A DNA stretch of 64,000 nt, from NCBI RefSeq assembly GCF_009817885.1, contig NZ_CP041764.1, positions 4,960,001-5,024,000 of the forward strand, read 5' to 3'. Within the stretch, counting starts at the first letter, position 1; each line of letters opens with the position of its first letter. Positions 26,624 to 37,400 of the stretch are shown here, in pieces. The notes beneath the pieces were generated by a model. That model worked only from the letters and a program-made list of their open reading frames with translations. It was not told the origin of the DNA and made no database searches. The stretch is from Serratia rhizosphaerae (GTDB lineage Bacteria; Pseudomonadota; Gammaproteobacteria; Enterobacterales; Enterobacteriaceae). The translations under genes were made by a program, and so were the position numbers.

Positions 26624-28816
26624 TTAAAAACGGTAGTTGGCGGTCACGGACACGTTACGCGGCGCGCCGTAGACCACGTACTGACTCACACTGGTGTCGT
26701 AGCGTTTATCAAACAGGTTGTTCAGGTTGGCCTGCAGCGACAGCTGTTTGGTCAGCTGATAGCGGCCAAACAGGTTGACCAGCGCATAGCTGCCCTGCTC
26801 GGCGTGCAGGGTGCCGTTGCCCTCCGGGCCGGCAACGTCCTGCCAGGTGTGCGTCTGCCAGTTCACCCCGCCGCCGACGGTCAGCTCGCGCAGCGCCGGC
26901 GGGTTATAGGCGGCAAACAGCTTCACGCTGGTGCGCGGCAACATCGGATTGACCGCCTCACCCTTGCTGTCCTCCGCCACATAGCGGGTCGCGCCGAAGG
27001 TCATCTGCAGGTTGTCGGTCACCGCCCCGTTCACTTCAAACTCGATGCCTTTACTGACGGTGCCTTGCGCCGGGGAGTAAGCGGTTTCGGCGGTGCCGGG
27101 GATCACGTGGCCGGTGCTCTGCGCCACGTTGTCCTGCTCGATGCGGAAGATCGCCAGTGAGGTGGTAAGACGGCTGCTCAGCCAGTCGCTTTTCACACCG
27201 GCCTCGTAGTTTTTACCGGTGACCGGCGACAGATAGCTGCCGCTGCTGTCGCGGTAGGTTTGCGGCTTGAACACGGAGGTGTAGCTGGCATAGGCGGACC
27301 AGCTGTCGTTAATGTCGTACACCAGCCCGGCGTACGGGGTAACGTTGTTCTTCTCCATGTTCTGCGTCAGCGTGCTGGTGCTCCACTGGGTATAGCGCGC
27401 GCCGGCAATCAGGTGCAGCGAGTCGGCCAGCGAGAAACGCGTCGCGGCGTAGGCCGATTTTTGATGGATGGTGTCCTGCTGCGCCACGCTCATCTCGCCC
27501 CAGTCGGTTTCCGGGAACTGGCTGTTCCAGTGATTAAAGTTGCCGACATCGTCGGGCGACAGGTTGGCGAAAGCGTTCAGGTAGCGGTTGGTCTGCCGGC
27601 TGTAGCTGACCCCGGCCATCAGCTGGTGCTGGCGGCCGAACAGCTGATACGGCCCGCTGGCGAAGGCGTCGATGGCATGCACCTTGCGCGTGCCGGTGTT
27701 GTAGCCGGTGCCGCCGACCACCGGGTAGTTCGGATAGGAACTGACGCCGATACCGCTGTCGCGGTCAAAAAAGCCGTCGATATACAGCATCTTGCTGTCG
27801 AGCTTGGTTTCGGTGTGGGTGCCGTTCAGGGTGAACTGCCAGCCGTTGTCGAAGCGCTGCTTCAGCGTGGCGAACAGTTTGCGCGACTGCTTGTCGTTGT
27901 AGGCCCAGTCCGGCGCGGTATTGAACGAGCGTGAATAGTCGGTTTTGCCGCCGTCGCGATACCAGCGCGGCACGCCGCCCCAGGGCGGGTTGTCGGCGTT
28001 GGTTTCCTGATACTCGTAGCCCGCCGACAGCGTGGTGCTGTCGGTCAGATCGGCATCCACCACGCCGTAAATAAACTTCTTGTTGGCGCTGTAGCGGTCG
28101 ATATAGCTGTCGTTATCCTGATAGCCGGCCACCATGCGCCCGCGCACATTGCCCGATGCGGTCAGCGGCGCGGAAAGATCGAGCACATAGCGCTGCTTGT
28201 TCCAGCTGCCGTAGCTGGCGGACACATTGCCGGTAAACTCCCGGCTGTCCGCGTGCTTGCGCACCATATTCACCGCGGCGGACGGGTTGCCCGCGCCGGT
28301 CATCAGGCCGGTTGCGCCGCGCACCACCTCGATCCGCTCATACAGCGCGGTATCCGACGCGGAATCCCCCAGATTCCAGCGCTCCTCAAACACCGTGGGA
28401 ATATCATCCACCATGTAGTTATCGATCAGGAAGCCGCGCGAATAGAAGGTGCTGCGATCAAAGTCGGCCACTTTCTCCGTCACTCCGGTGGTGTTTTTCA
28501 GCACGTCCCCCAGCGTCTGCATCTGCTGGTCCTGCATGCGCGGCTGGCCGATAACGCTGACCGACTGCGGGATATCGCGCGCGGTCAGGTTCATCTTGGT
28601 GCCCGCCCGGGTGATCGGCACGCTGTAATCCTGCTGCGCCGCCTCATCGTCGCCTGCTGCGGCCTCCACCAGGATGTTGTCCTCCTGCTCCGTCTCCTGC
28701 GCGGCGGCATCCGGCAGGTGCAGCGCGGCAGCGACCAGAACGGCAATGCCTGACAGCGCCGGCATCATCCGGCCGCCAGAGGTCAGGAGACGGCCACGGC
28801 GTTTAGCCATAATCAT
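26624..28816 (-). CDS. TonB-dependent siderophore receptor, FhuE-like
   Basis: Outer-membrane receptor of 730 aa (728 if the ATG at 28810 is used). An N-terminal signal peptide (ALSGIAVLVAAALHLPDAAAQ) leads into a TonB-box-like region. The plug domain follows with ARDIPQSVSVIGQPRMQDQ and ERIEVVRGATGLMTGAGNP. A 22-strand barrel ends in aromatic phenylalanine (VSVTANYRF). The plug sequences are closest in style to FhuE/FpvA receptors, which take hydroxamate or mixed siderophores such as coprogen. It is divergent from a fepB-like gene, with a Fur-like box in between. The ligand could instead be the siderophore made by the NRPS of this locus. Confidence 0.85.
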   Translation of the reverse strand: MIMAKRRGRLLTSGGRMMPALSGIAVLVAAALHLPDAAAQETEQEDNILVEAAAGDDEAAQQDYSVPITRAGTKMNLTARDIPQSVSVIGQPRMQDQQMQTLGDVLKNTTGVTEKVADFDRSTFYSRGFLIDNYMVDDIPTVFEERWNLGDSASDTALYERIEVVRGATGLMTGAGNPSAAVNMVRKHADSREFTGNVSASYGSWNKQRYVLDLSAPLTASGNVRGRMVAGYQDNDSYIDRYSANKKFIYGVVDADLTDSTTLSAGYEYQETNADNPPWGGVPRWYRDGGKTDYSRSFNTAPDWAYNDKQSRKLFATLKQRFDNGWQFTLNGTHTETKLDSKMLYIDGFFDRDSGIGVSSYPNYPVVGGTGYNTGTRKVHAIDAFASGPYQLFGRQHQLMAGVSYSRQTNRYLNAFANLSPDDVGNFNHWNSQFPETDWGEMSVAQQDTIHQKSAYAATRFSLADSLHLIAGARYTQWSTSTLTQNMEKNNVTPYAGLVYDINDSWSAYASYTSVFKPQTYRDSSGSYLSPVTGKNYEAGVKSDWLSSRLTTSLAIFRIEQDNVAQSTGHVIPGTAETAYSPAQGTVSKGIEFEVNGAVTDNLQMTFGATRYVAEDSKGEAVNPMLPRTSVKLFAAYNPPALRELTVGGGVNWQTHTWQDVAGPEGNGTLHAEQGSYALVNLFGRYQLTKQLSLQANLNNLFDKRYDTSVSQYVVYGAPRNVSVTANYRF

Positions 28817-29010
28817 TATTTTATCCTTCGGGGTTTTATTATTGTCAGTGAGCGGAATACGCCGGCGTGATTGCCGCCGCGCCGTTCCGCCGATATTCCC
28901 TGTGTCCGTGCTGAATCATCCGCAAAAAACGGCGATTCCGGTGTTGATGTCTTTCCCTGAGGCATATTAATTGACGCGATAGCACAAACGCCCTCGCGAA
29001 GTAATACGAA

Positions 29011-29025
29011 TGAGAACTATAATTA
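29011..29025. promoter_or_regulatory. Fur-like box between receptor and binding-protein genes
   Basis: TGAGAACTATAATTA matches 11 of the 14 specified positions of the 7-1-7 Fur consensus. It is placed to control both the leftward receptor and the rightward fepB-like gene. Confidence 0.6.
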
Positions 29026-29144
29026 TTTGTATTGTTGATGTAAAAACATATTGCAAAAAACCATTAGTCAGCTAGCCATTGCCCAGCAACCAGCCACCCT
29101 GACGTGATTTATTTTTCCGCCTCGATATCAAGGAGTGACCGGCC

Positions 29145-30125
29145 GTGCAGCCCTCGCGTTTATTTCCGCTGTTTTCCACCCTACTGACTTTTCTACTGCT
29201 GCTCGCCAGCCCGCCAGGCCGCGCTGCGGACGCCGGCTGGCCGCGCACCCTGCATACGCCACGGGGCGACGTGGTGCTGCAGCAGCCGCCGCAGCGCATC
29301 GTCTCCACCAGCGTAACGCTGACCGGTTCGCTGCTGGCGATTAACGCTCCGCTGGTCGGCTCCGGCGCCACCGCACGCAACTCGACGGTGGCCGACGCTC
29401 AGGGCTTTTTCACCCAGTGGAGCCAGGCCGCGCAGGCGCGCCGGCTGAAGCCGCTGTATATCAGCGAACCCAATGCCGAAGCGATCGCCGCCGAGGCGCC
29501 GGATTTAATCGTGATGTCCGCCACCGGCGGCGACTCCGCGCTGAAGCTGTACGAACAGCTGTCGAGCATCGCCCCGACGGTGGTGATTGATTACGGCAAT
29601 ATCAGCTGGCAAGGTCTGACTCAGCAACTGGGGGAAATAACCGGCCATGAGGCGGATGCGCAGGCCGCCGTCACGCGCTTCGAGCAGCGGGTGGCGGCGC
29701 TGAAGCAGCGTATCGCCCTGCCGCCGCAGCCCACCTCGGCGCTGGTGTATTACGAGGACGGTCGCGGGATGAATATCTGGACGCCGGCGTCGGCGCAGGG
29801 TCAGCTGCTGCAGGAACTGGGCTTTACCCTCGCGCCGCTGCCGCCGGACATCAGCGGCAACCACACGCAGGGTAAACGCAACGATATTATTCAGCTCAGC
29901 GGGGAAAAAATGGCGCGCGCGGTCAGCGGCGCCACCATACTGCTGTTTTCCGCCGACGGGCGGACGGTGAAGAAGTTTACCGGCAACCCGTTCTTGTCGC
30001 AGCTGCCGGCGGTGCGCCAGCAGCGGGTTTACGCCATGGGGCTGGATACGTTTCGGCTGGATTATTACAGCGCCAACAACCTGCTGGACTATCTGGAACG
30101 GCAGTTCGCCAACGCGGCGTCGTAA
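29145..30125 (+). CDS. Periplasmic ferric-siderophore binding protein, FepB-like
   Basis: A 326-aa substrate-binding protein of the FepB group, which hands ferric catecholates to an FepDG-type permease. The GTG start at 29145 has AAGGAG nine bases upstream. The signal peptide runs through LLTFLLLLASPPGRAADA. The family segments QRIVSTSVTLTGSLLAI and NAEAIAAEAPDLIVMSATGG are visible. The cognate permease and ATPase are not in the window, so transport must rely on genes elsewhere. It converges with the exporter gene, 15 bases between stops. Confidence 0.87.
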   Translation: MQPSRLFPLFSTLLTFLLLLASPPGRAADAGWPRTLHTPRGDVVLQQPPQRIVSTSVTLTGSLLAINAPLVGSGATARNSTVADAQGFFTQWSQAAQARRLKPLYISEPNAEAIAAEAPDLIVMSATGGDSALKLYEQLSSIAPTVVIDYGNISWQGLTQQLGEITGHEADAQAAVTRFEQRVAALKQRIALPPQPTSALVYYEDGRGMNIWTPASAQGQLLQELGFTLAPLPPDISGNHTQGKRNDIIQLSGEKMARAVSGATILLFSADGRTVKKFTGNPFLSQLPAVRQQRVYAMGLDTFRLDYYSANNLLDYLERQFANAAS

Positions 30126-30140
30126 CCGCCGTTCCGCACG

Positions 30141-31427
30141 TCAAGAGCGGGAGTCGGCCGTCACCGGCTCCCCGTCCGCCGGCTCCTCTTCCTGCGGCGA
30201 CGCAGGCAGCACACAGTGGCGTAGCGTACGCACGCTGCACGCCAGCAGCAGGCCGATCAGCGCCGCCGCGCCGCCAAAGGTGAGCACGCTGAGCAACGGC
30301 GTCAGCACCCGGCCGACCACCCCCAGCCCCAGCGCCCCCAGCGAATCACCGGTCACGTCCTGCGCGGTGCCGAGGCTGTTCACCCGCCCCAGCAGGTGGT
30401 CCGGCGTATTGCTCTGAATCAGCATAAACTGCAGCAGCGAGGCGATGGCGTTGGCATAGCCGTAACACACCAGCGCGATCAGCGCCGGCAGCAGGCTGCT
30501 GAACACCCCCAGCGAGGCGATGGCGGCAAAAGCGCAGATCGCAGCGCTCAGCATCAGCGCGCCCGGCCGCCGGAAGCGCGGCACCCAGCCGCTGGTAAAG
30601 GCGCCCAGCATCGCGCCCAGCGGCACCGCCGAATACATCAGGCCGATGGCCGAGGTGCCCACCCGATAGGTATCCTGCGCCAGCGCCGGAAACAGAATAC
30701 GCACCGCGCCGACGATGCTCATCAGCATTCCCAGCAGCACCACCGAGCCCACCACTTTGTGCCGCCAGACAAACTGCACGCCGCTGGCCAGCGCCCGCAG
30801 CGGATGTTCCGGCTCCTGCGCCTGCGGCCGCAGCGTCGGCAGGCGCGTCAGCGGGATCAGCGTGCCCAGGGTGCCGGCCGCCGCCACGGCGAACGCCGCC
30901 CCCACGCCGCCGGCGACGATAATCACGCCCCCCAGCGCCGGCGCCAGAATCGCCCCCAAACGCACGGTAACCATGCTGAGCGCCCCGGCGGCGGCCAGAT
31001 TCTCCCGCCCCACCAACAGCGGGATCACCGCCATCAGCGCGGTCATGCCCAGCGCGCCGAAAAAGCCGTCCCAGGCGGCCAGCAGATACAGCGCCCACAG
31101 CGACGGCGCCGGGGCGAAGGCGTTCAGACTCAGCGCCACAAAGCCCAAGCCGCAGGTGCCGCGCGCAAACAGAATCAGCTTACGCCGGTCGAAGCGATCG
31201 GCCAGCACGCCGCCCAGCATCAGGCCGATAAACATGCCGACGCCGTCCAGCGCCACCGCCACCCCGACCTGCAGCGTCGAGCCGGTCATCGCCTGGATCT
31301 GAATCGGCACGCCGACCGCCAACATCCCCAGCGAAAAGACCGACAGCATGCGGGCGCAGAAAATCGCCCGGAAGTGCGCATTGGTTCTCAGTAAACTGAA
31401 ATCAAGCAAAAAAGAGGGTTTAGCCAT
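30141..31427 (-). CDS. EntS-like MFS siderophore exporter
   Basis: A 428-aa, 12-helix major facilitator protein close to EntS (YbdA), which exports enterobactin across the inner membrane. Diagnostic stretches are LLDFSLLRTNAHFRAIFCAR at the N-terminus, GGVLADRFDRRKLILFARGTCG (the MFS loop 2-3 motif) and LLGRVNSLGTAQDVTGDSLG. The C-terminal tail is acidic and soluble. It is the last gene of the fes - mbtH - NRPS - exporter series on the minus strand, so it most likely exports the product of that NRPS. Confidence 0.88.
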   Translation of the reverse strand: MAKPSFLLDFSLLRTNAHFRAIFCARMLSVFSLGMLAVGVPIQIQAMTGSTLQVGVAVALDGVGMFIGLMLGGVLADRFDRRKLILFARGTCGLGFVALSLNAFAPAPSLWALYLLAAWDGFFGALGMTALMAVIPLLVGRENLAAAGALSMVTVRLGAILAPALGGVIIVAGGVGAAFAVAAAGTLGTLIPLTRLPTLRPQAQEPEHPLRALASGVQFVWRHKVVGSVVLLGMLMSIVGAVRILFPALAQDTYRVGTSAIGLMYSAVPLGAMLGAFTSGWVPRFRRPGALMLSAAICAFAAIASLGVFSSLLPALIALVCYGYANAIASLLQFMLIQSNTPDHLLGRVNSLGTAQDVTGDSLGALGLGVVGRVLTPLLSVLTFGGAAALIGLLLACSVRTLRHCVLPASPQEEEPADGEPVTADSRS

Positions 31428-31492
31428 AATGTCTCACAATAAACTTTATCGTTATTACAGACCGGCAGCCGCGCTGGCCGCCGGCCTGTCGG

Positions 31493-34400
31493 TCAGGCCA
31501 GACGGTACTGGCGCGTTAACAGCGAATGCAGCAGCGGCCCGAGCGTTTCCAGCGACGCTGGCGACAGAATATCCGCATGCTCACAGGCCTGCGGATAGCA
31601 GGTCAGCCGCTGCAGATACGGCGCCCAGGTGGCGTTGACGTCCATCTCCGCCGGCAGGGTTTTGCTGGCGACAAACAGCGTCGCCGTGCCGTTGAAGCGC
31701 GCGCTGCGGGCGGTAGACAGCAGACGTACCGCGTCCTTATAGTTGGCGACAATGTCGTTGAACATCGCCGCCTTCTCCGCGCGCAGCGCCGGATCGCCGT
31801 CGTCCTCCGCCATAAACTCCGCCTGCTCCTGCGCCACCTCCTGCTGCGCCTGCTCCTCGCTCGGCCCGCTCCAGTCCTGTCCTTCCGGCGGGTAGGTGTC
31901 GAGCATACCGAGGAACGCCACCTCTTCCCCCTGCTGCTGCAGACGCGCCGCCATCGCATGGGCCAGCGTGCCGCCCAGCGAATAGCCCAGCAGGTAGTAC
32001 GGGCCGTGCGGCTGCAGGTCTCGCAGGTTCGCCAGATGGCGATCGACCATCTGATCCAGCGTGTCGCAGCGGGCAATAACGCCATCCGGCCGCGGCGACT
32101 GCAGGCCGACGATCGGGAAGTCGCCCGGCAGATAGCGCATCAGGCCGGCGTACTGCCAGGCGAAGCCGGAAGCCGGATGCAGGCAGAACAGCGCCGGTCC
32201 GTCGCCGCCGCGCAGCCGCAGGATTTCGCCGGCGCCACGGCTTTCGGCGTTGCCGCCCGGCTGCGCCTCATCCAGCAGCGCCGCCATATTTTCCACGCTG
32301 CGGGCAAACATAATCTGCCCGACCGACAGCGAACGCCCCGACTGCTGACGCAGTTCCGCCGCCAGCCGCATGGCGAGCAGCGAATGCCCGCCCAGCGCGA
32401 AGAAATCGTCCCCGGCGCAGATGCCGTCGCGCTGCAGGATCCGGCTGAACAGCCCGGCCACCAGCAGTTCGCTGTCGCTGCGCGGCGCACGCCCCGCCGT
32501 CTGCTGATACTGCGGTTTCGGCAGGGCTTTGCGGTCCAGCTTGCCGTTGGCGCTGAGCGGGAAACTGTCGGTCAGCACGTAACTGACCGGCAGCATATGC
32601 GCCGGCAGACGCTGCGCCAGCGCCTGCGCCAGCACCTCGCTATCCAGCGCCATGCCCGGCTGCGGCACCAGCCAGGCCACCAGCTGACGCATATCGGCTC
32701 CGCCGGCGGCAGCGGCCTGCGGCGACAGCACGATGGCATGCGCAGCCGCCTGCGCCACGCCGGGCTGCGCCAGCAGCGCCTGCTCGATTTCCCCCAGTTC
32801 GATGCGCTGACCGCGGATCTTCAGCTGATCGTCACTGCGCCCCAGATATTCGACGCTGCCGTCCTCCAGCCAGCGGGCGATATCACCGGTGCGGTACATG
32901 CGCTGTCCGTCCCCCGCCGGCGACGCCACAAAACGCTGGGCGGTCAGGTCGGCGCGCCGCAGATAGCCCGCCGCCAGCTGTACGCCGCTGAGATAAAGAT
33001 CGCCGGCACAGCCGACCGGCACCGGACGCAGCAGCGCATCCAGAATGTGCAGCTGGGTATTCCACACCGGACGGCCAATCGGCACCCCGGCGCCGCTGAC
33101 CGCCGCCAGCGCCGCGCCGGAGGCCGGCTGATAGGTGACGTCCACCGCCGCCTCGGTCGGGCCGTACAGGTTATGCAGCGGCGCGCCAACCTGCGTCTGA
33201 TAGCGGGCCGCCAGCTCGCACGACAGCGCCTCGCCGCTGCAGAACACCTGCTTCAGGCTGCGGGCGCGCTGCGGCGACGCCTGCTCCGCCAGCGCCTCCA
33301 CCCAGATGGCCAGCATCGACGGCACGAAGTGCAGCGTGGTGACGCGGTACTCATCAATCAGCGCCGTCAGCGCCTGCGGGTCGCGGTGCGCCTCCGGCGG
33401 TGCCATCACCAGACGCGCCCCCACCATCAGCGGCCAGAAGAATTCCCATACCGAGACGTCGAAACTGCACGGCGTTTTCTGCAGCACCACATCCTGCCCG
33501 TCGAGCGGGTAGGCGTGCTGCATCCAGTACAGCCGGTTGATAATCGCCCGGTGGCTGACCACCACCCCTTTCGGCCGTCCGGTTGAACCGGAGGTATACA
33601 GCACATAGGCCGGGGCATCGGGGTCGATCGCCGGCCACGCTTCCGCCGTTGGCGACGGCTCATGTGACAATGTCACCTCGTCAAACGTCAGCACCGGCGC
33701 CAGCGCGGCGAAACGCGCCTGCAGGGCGCTGTCGCTGATAATCAGCCGCGGCTGCGCGTCCGCCACCATATAGGCCAGACGTTCGTCCGGGTAGCCGGTA
33801 TCCAACGGCAGCCAGGCGGCGCCGAGCTGCACCACCGCGCTCAGGGCCAGGCTCAGTCGCACCGAACGCGGCAAGGCGACGGCGACGATATCCCCCGGCC
33901 GGATGCCGGCCTGACGCAGCCGCTGCGCCAACAGCTGCGTCTGCTGCTGCATCTCCCGGTAGCTGAGACAGTGCTGCGCATCCTGCAGCGCGACAGCGTC
34001 CGGCGTTCGCGCCGCCTGCTGCGCCACCGCCTGCGGCAGCGTGTTCGCCGTCAGCAGATGCGCGGTCTGGTTCACCGCCGCGATCAGCGCCTGCTCCTGC
34101 GGCGTTTGCAGCTGCCACTGCGCCAGCGGCCGATCGGGCTGTTCGATCCACTGCGTCAGCAGCAGCATCAGCCGTTCGGCGAAGCGCTGCGGCTGCGGCA
34201 CCGACGCGCGGTACTCCATCAGCAGGCGCAGGCGCTCACCCGGCAGCACCAGCAGCGTCAGCGGATAGTGGGTATAGCCTTTGTTGGCGATGGCGTCGCA
34301 GCGCAGCGGCCGGTCACCGCCCAGCAGCGCGCCGTTGTCGGGGTAGTTTTCCACCACCAGCAGCGTGTCGAACAGCGTACCGGCCCCCGCCAGACGCTGG

Positions 34401-37400
34401 ATCTCCCCCAGCCCCAGATCGTCATGCTCCAGCAGTGCGATCTGCTGCTGCTGCAGCTCCGCCATCTGTTCACACAGCGAGCGCTGACCGTCCAGCCGCA
34501 CCCGCACCGGCAAGGTATTGCTGAACAGGCCGACATGTTCTTCCACCCCGTCAACCTGGCCGAAACGGCCGGACACCGGCGAACCGAACACCACGTCCTG
34601 CTGACCGCTGTGGCTGGCAAGCTGCAGCGCCCATATGCCCTGCATCACGCTGTTCAGCGTCAGGCCGCGCTCGCGGCACAGGTTCAGCAGCCGCTGTTCC
34701 AGCGCCGGCGGCAGCGTCATCTCCCGTTCATAGACCTGTTCATCATGCGAGCGCTCGCCGAACAGCAGCGTCGGCCGCGCGTTCTGCAGCGTCTGCCGCC
34801 AGATCTGCCGCGACGCCTCGGCATCGCGCGCCGTCAGCTGTCGCACGATATCGCCGTAGCGTGAGCGCAGCGGCGGCAGCGCCGACGGCCCCTGATACAG
34901 CGCGGTCAGCAGATCGCCGAGCACCACCGGCGTCGACCAGCCGTCGACAATCAGGTGGTGAGCGTTCAGGAACAGCGTATAGCGCGCTTCGTCGCCGTGC
35001 CTGACCAGCAGCGCATGCAGCATCGCTCCGCCCTGATTGAACAAATCGCGCGCCAGTTCCTCCTGCTCCAGCGTGCGCAGCGCCTGCGCCTCCTGCTGCG
35101 CCGACTGCGCCGGCAACGGCTGCACGTCCAGCGGCCACGGGCTGTCGCTCTCCGCCAACAGCGGCAGCAGCTGCAGCGGCTCGCCTTCACGGGTAAAGCG
35201 CGCCGCCAGCTGCGGATGACGGCGCACCACCGCATCCAGCGCCTGCTGCAGACGCTGCTCATCCAGCTCGCCGCTGAGGCTCAGACGGGTCAGCGAGTTA
35301 TAGCTGCCGCCGACGGCGGCGGTTTGCGCATGGAACAATAGACCGTGCTGCAGCGGCAGCAGCGGCAGCGCATCAGCCAACGGCCCGTGGCGCTGTTGCC
35401 ACTGTTGCAGTTGCTCATCGCGGACCGTCAGCGGCGCCAGCTCGGCAGCCACCAGCGTCGCCGCCGCCTGCGCCGGCTGACGTGCGGCAAACGCCGACAG
35501 CTCGGCCAGCGCCTGTTCGATACCGTCGTGCAGCGCCGCAATATCCTGCTCGCTGAAGATCGCCGGCAGCCAGCTCCAGTTCACCGCCAAACGCGGCTGC
35601 TCCCCTTCTTCGACAAAAATATTCACTTCCAACGGATGGCTCAGCGTCTGTTGCGCATCCTGCGCCACCGCAAAGACGTCGCGGAAGCGCTGCTGCGTGC
35701 GCTGCGGCGTCCACAGCGTCTGTTCCTGACCGAAACGTCCGAGATAGTTGAACAGGATCTCCGGCGCATTGCGCGCCGCCAGGGCGCTCAGCGCATCGCG
35801 ATGCTGCGGGTGCAGATAGCGCAGCTGGCCGTAGCCGATGCCGCGGTCACGCACCGCGCGCACCACCTGTTTCACCGCGCGTACCGCCTGATGTGCCGGT
35901 TCTGCATCCAGCGCAATCAGCAGCGGATATTCCGCCGTCAGCCAGCCCAGGGTGCGGGCCAGGTCATTGGCGCCAACCTCGGCGCGGCCGTGCGACTCAA
36001 CGCCGATGCGCAGCTGCGAGGCGCCGAAGCGCTGACGGCAGGCCAGCGCCAGCGCGCTGAGGATGATCTCCTCGACGTTGGCGCGGTACCTGTGCGGCAA
36101 TGCGCCCAGCAGCGCGGCGGTCAGTTCACCGTTCAGCAGGGTGCGTCGCTCACGCAGCGCCGCCGGACGATCCTGCGCCGGATCCAATGCCCGAGCGCCC
36201 AGCCGCGGTGCGCCGTCCGCCAGCATCGCCCGCCAGAACGGCAGCTCCGCCGCGCGTGCCGCGCTGTCTTCCCGCAGCCAGCACGACCATTCATACAGCG
36301 AGGTCTCTTCCGCCGGCAGCGCCGGCGTCTCGCCGCGCATCGCCGCTTCCGCCAGTTGACGCAGCTCCTCCAGCAGGATGCGCCAGGAGACGCCGTCGGT
36401 CGCCAGGTGGTGGATCACCAGCACCAGTCCCTGCGATTCACCGCCGCATGGCAATAATACCGCCTGCATCATGACGCCGGCGGCGGGATCGAGCCGGCTC
36501 AACGCCTGGTCGAACGCCTGTTCGGCGGCCGCTTCCAGCCCGCCTTCCGTCGTCTGCACGCGCAGACAGCCGGCCCCGCCGCTTTCTCCGACCCACAGTT
36601 GCCCCTCACGGGTGCGTGCGTCCAATACCGGGTGCGCCGCGCGCAGCTGCGTCAGTACGCTGCGCAGCTGCCCGGCCTCCAGCGCCGCCGGCACGCGCAG
36701 GAACACCCCGTGGGCGAACAGGCGGTTGATATCGCCCTGTTCGCCGAACGCATGCAGGATCGGCAGGCCGTCGATCGGCCCGTGTTGTACTTCGCGCAGC
36801 GGCTGTCGCTGCGCCGTCAGCGGCTGCATCGCCTTCGCCATCCGCGCCGGCGTATGCTGCGCGAAGATATCGCGCGGCCGCAGCAGATAGCCGGCGCGCC
36901 GCAGCGCGGTGCCCAGCCCCATCGCCGAGATACTGTCGCCCCCCAGCGCAAAGAAATCATCGTCGGCGCCGACGCGCTCCATGCCCAGCAGCTGCGCCAT
37001 CGCATGACAGATCAGCCGCTCGGCGTCGTTGGCCGCGTCACGGCTGACGTTGCTCACCGCCTGCTGCGGCTGCGGCAGCGCCTGACGATCGATTTTGCCG
37101 TTGACGTTCAGCGGCAGCTCGTCCATCACCACCAGCAGCGCCGGCACCATATAGTCCGGCAGACGGCCCGCCAGCGCTGCCAACAGATCGCTTTGCAGCG
37201 TCGGCGACGCCCGCAGCGCCGCATCCTGCACCGAACAGTAGCCGATCAGCCGGTGGGTGGCACCGATCTCTTCGGCGATCACCACCGCGCGCCCCACCTG
37301 CGGCAGCGCCGCCAGCGCGCTTTCCACCTCGCCCAGCTCCACGCGGAAACCGCGCACTTTAATCTGGTGATCGGTGCGGCCGATAAATACCAGCTGCCCC

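Noticed and set aside
31526..33586. Long plus-strand frames opposite the NRPS (also at 36599-38899 and 35345-36457)
   Set aside because: Antisense shadows of a GC-rich NRPS gene; arginine/glutamine-rich, no start signals or domains.
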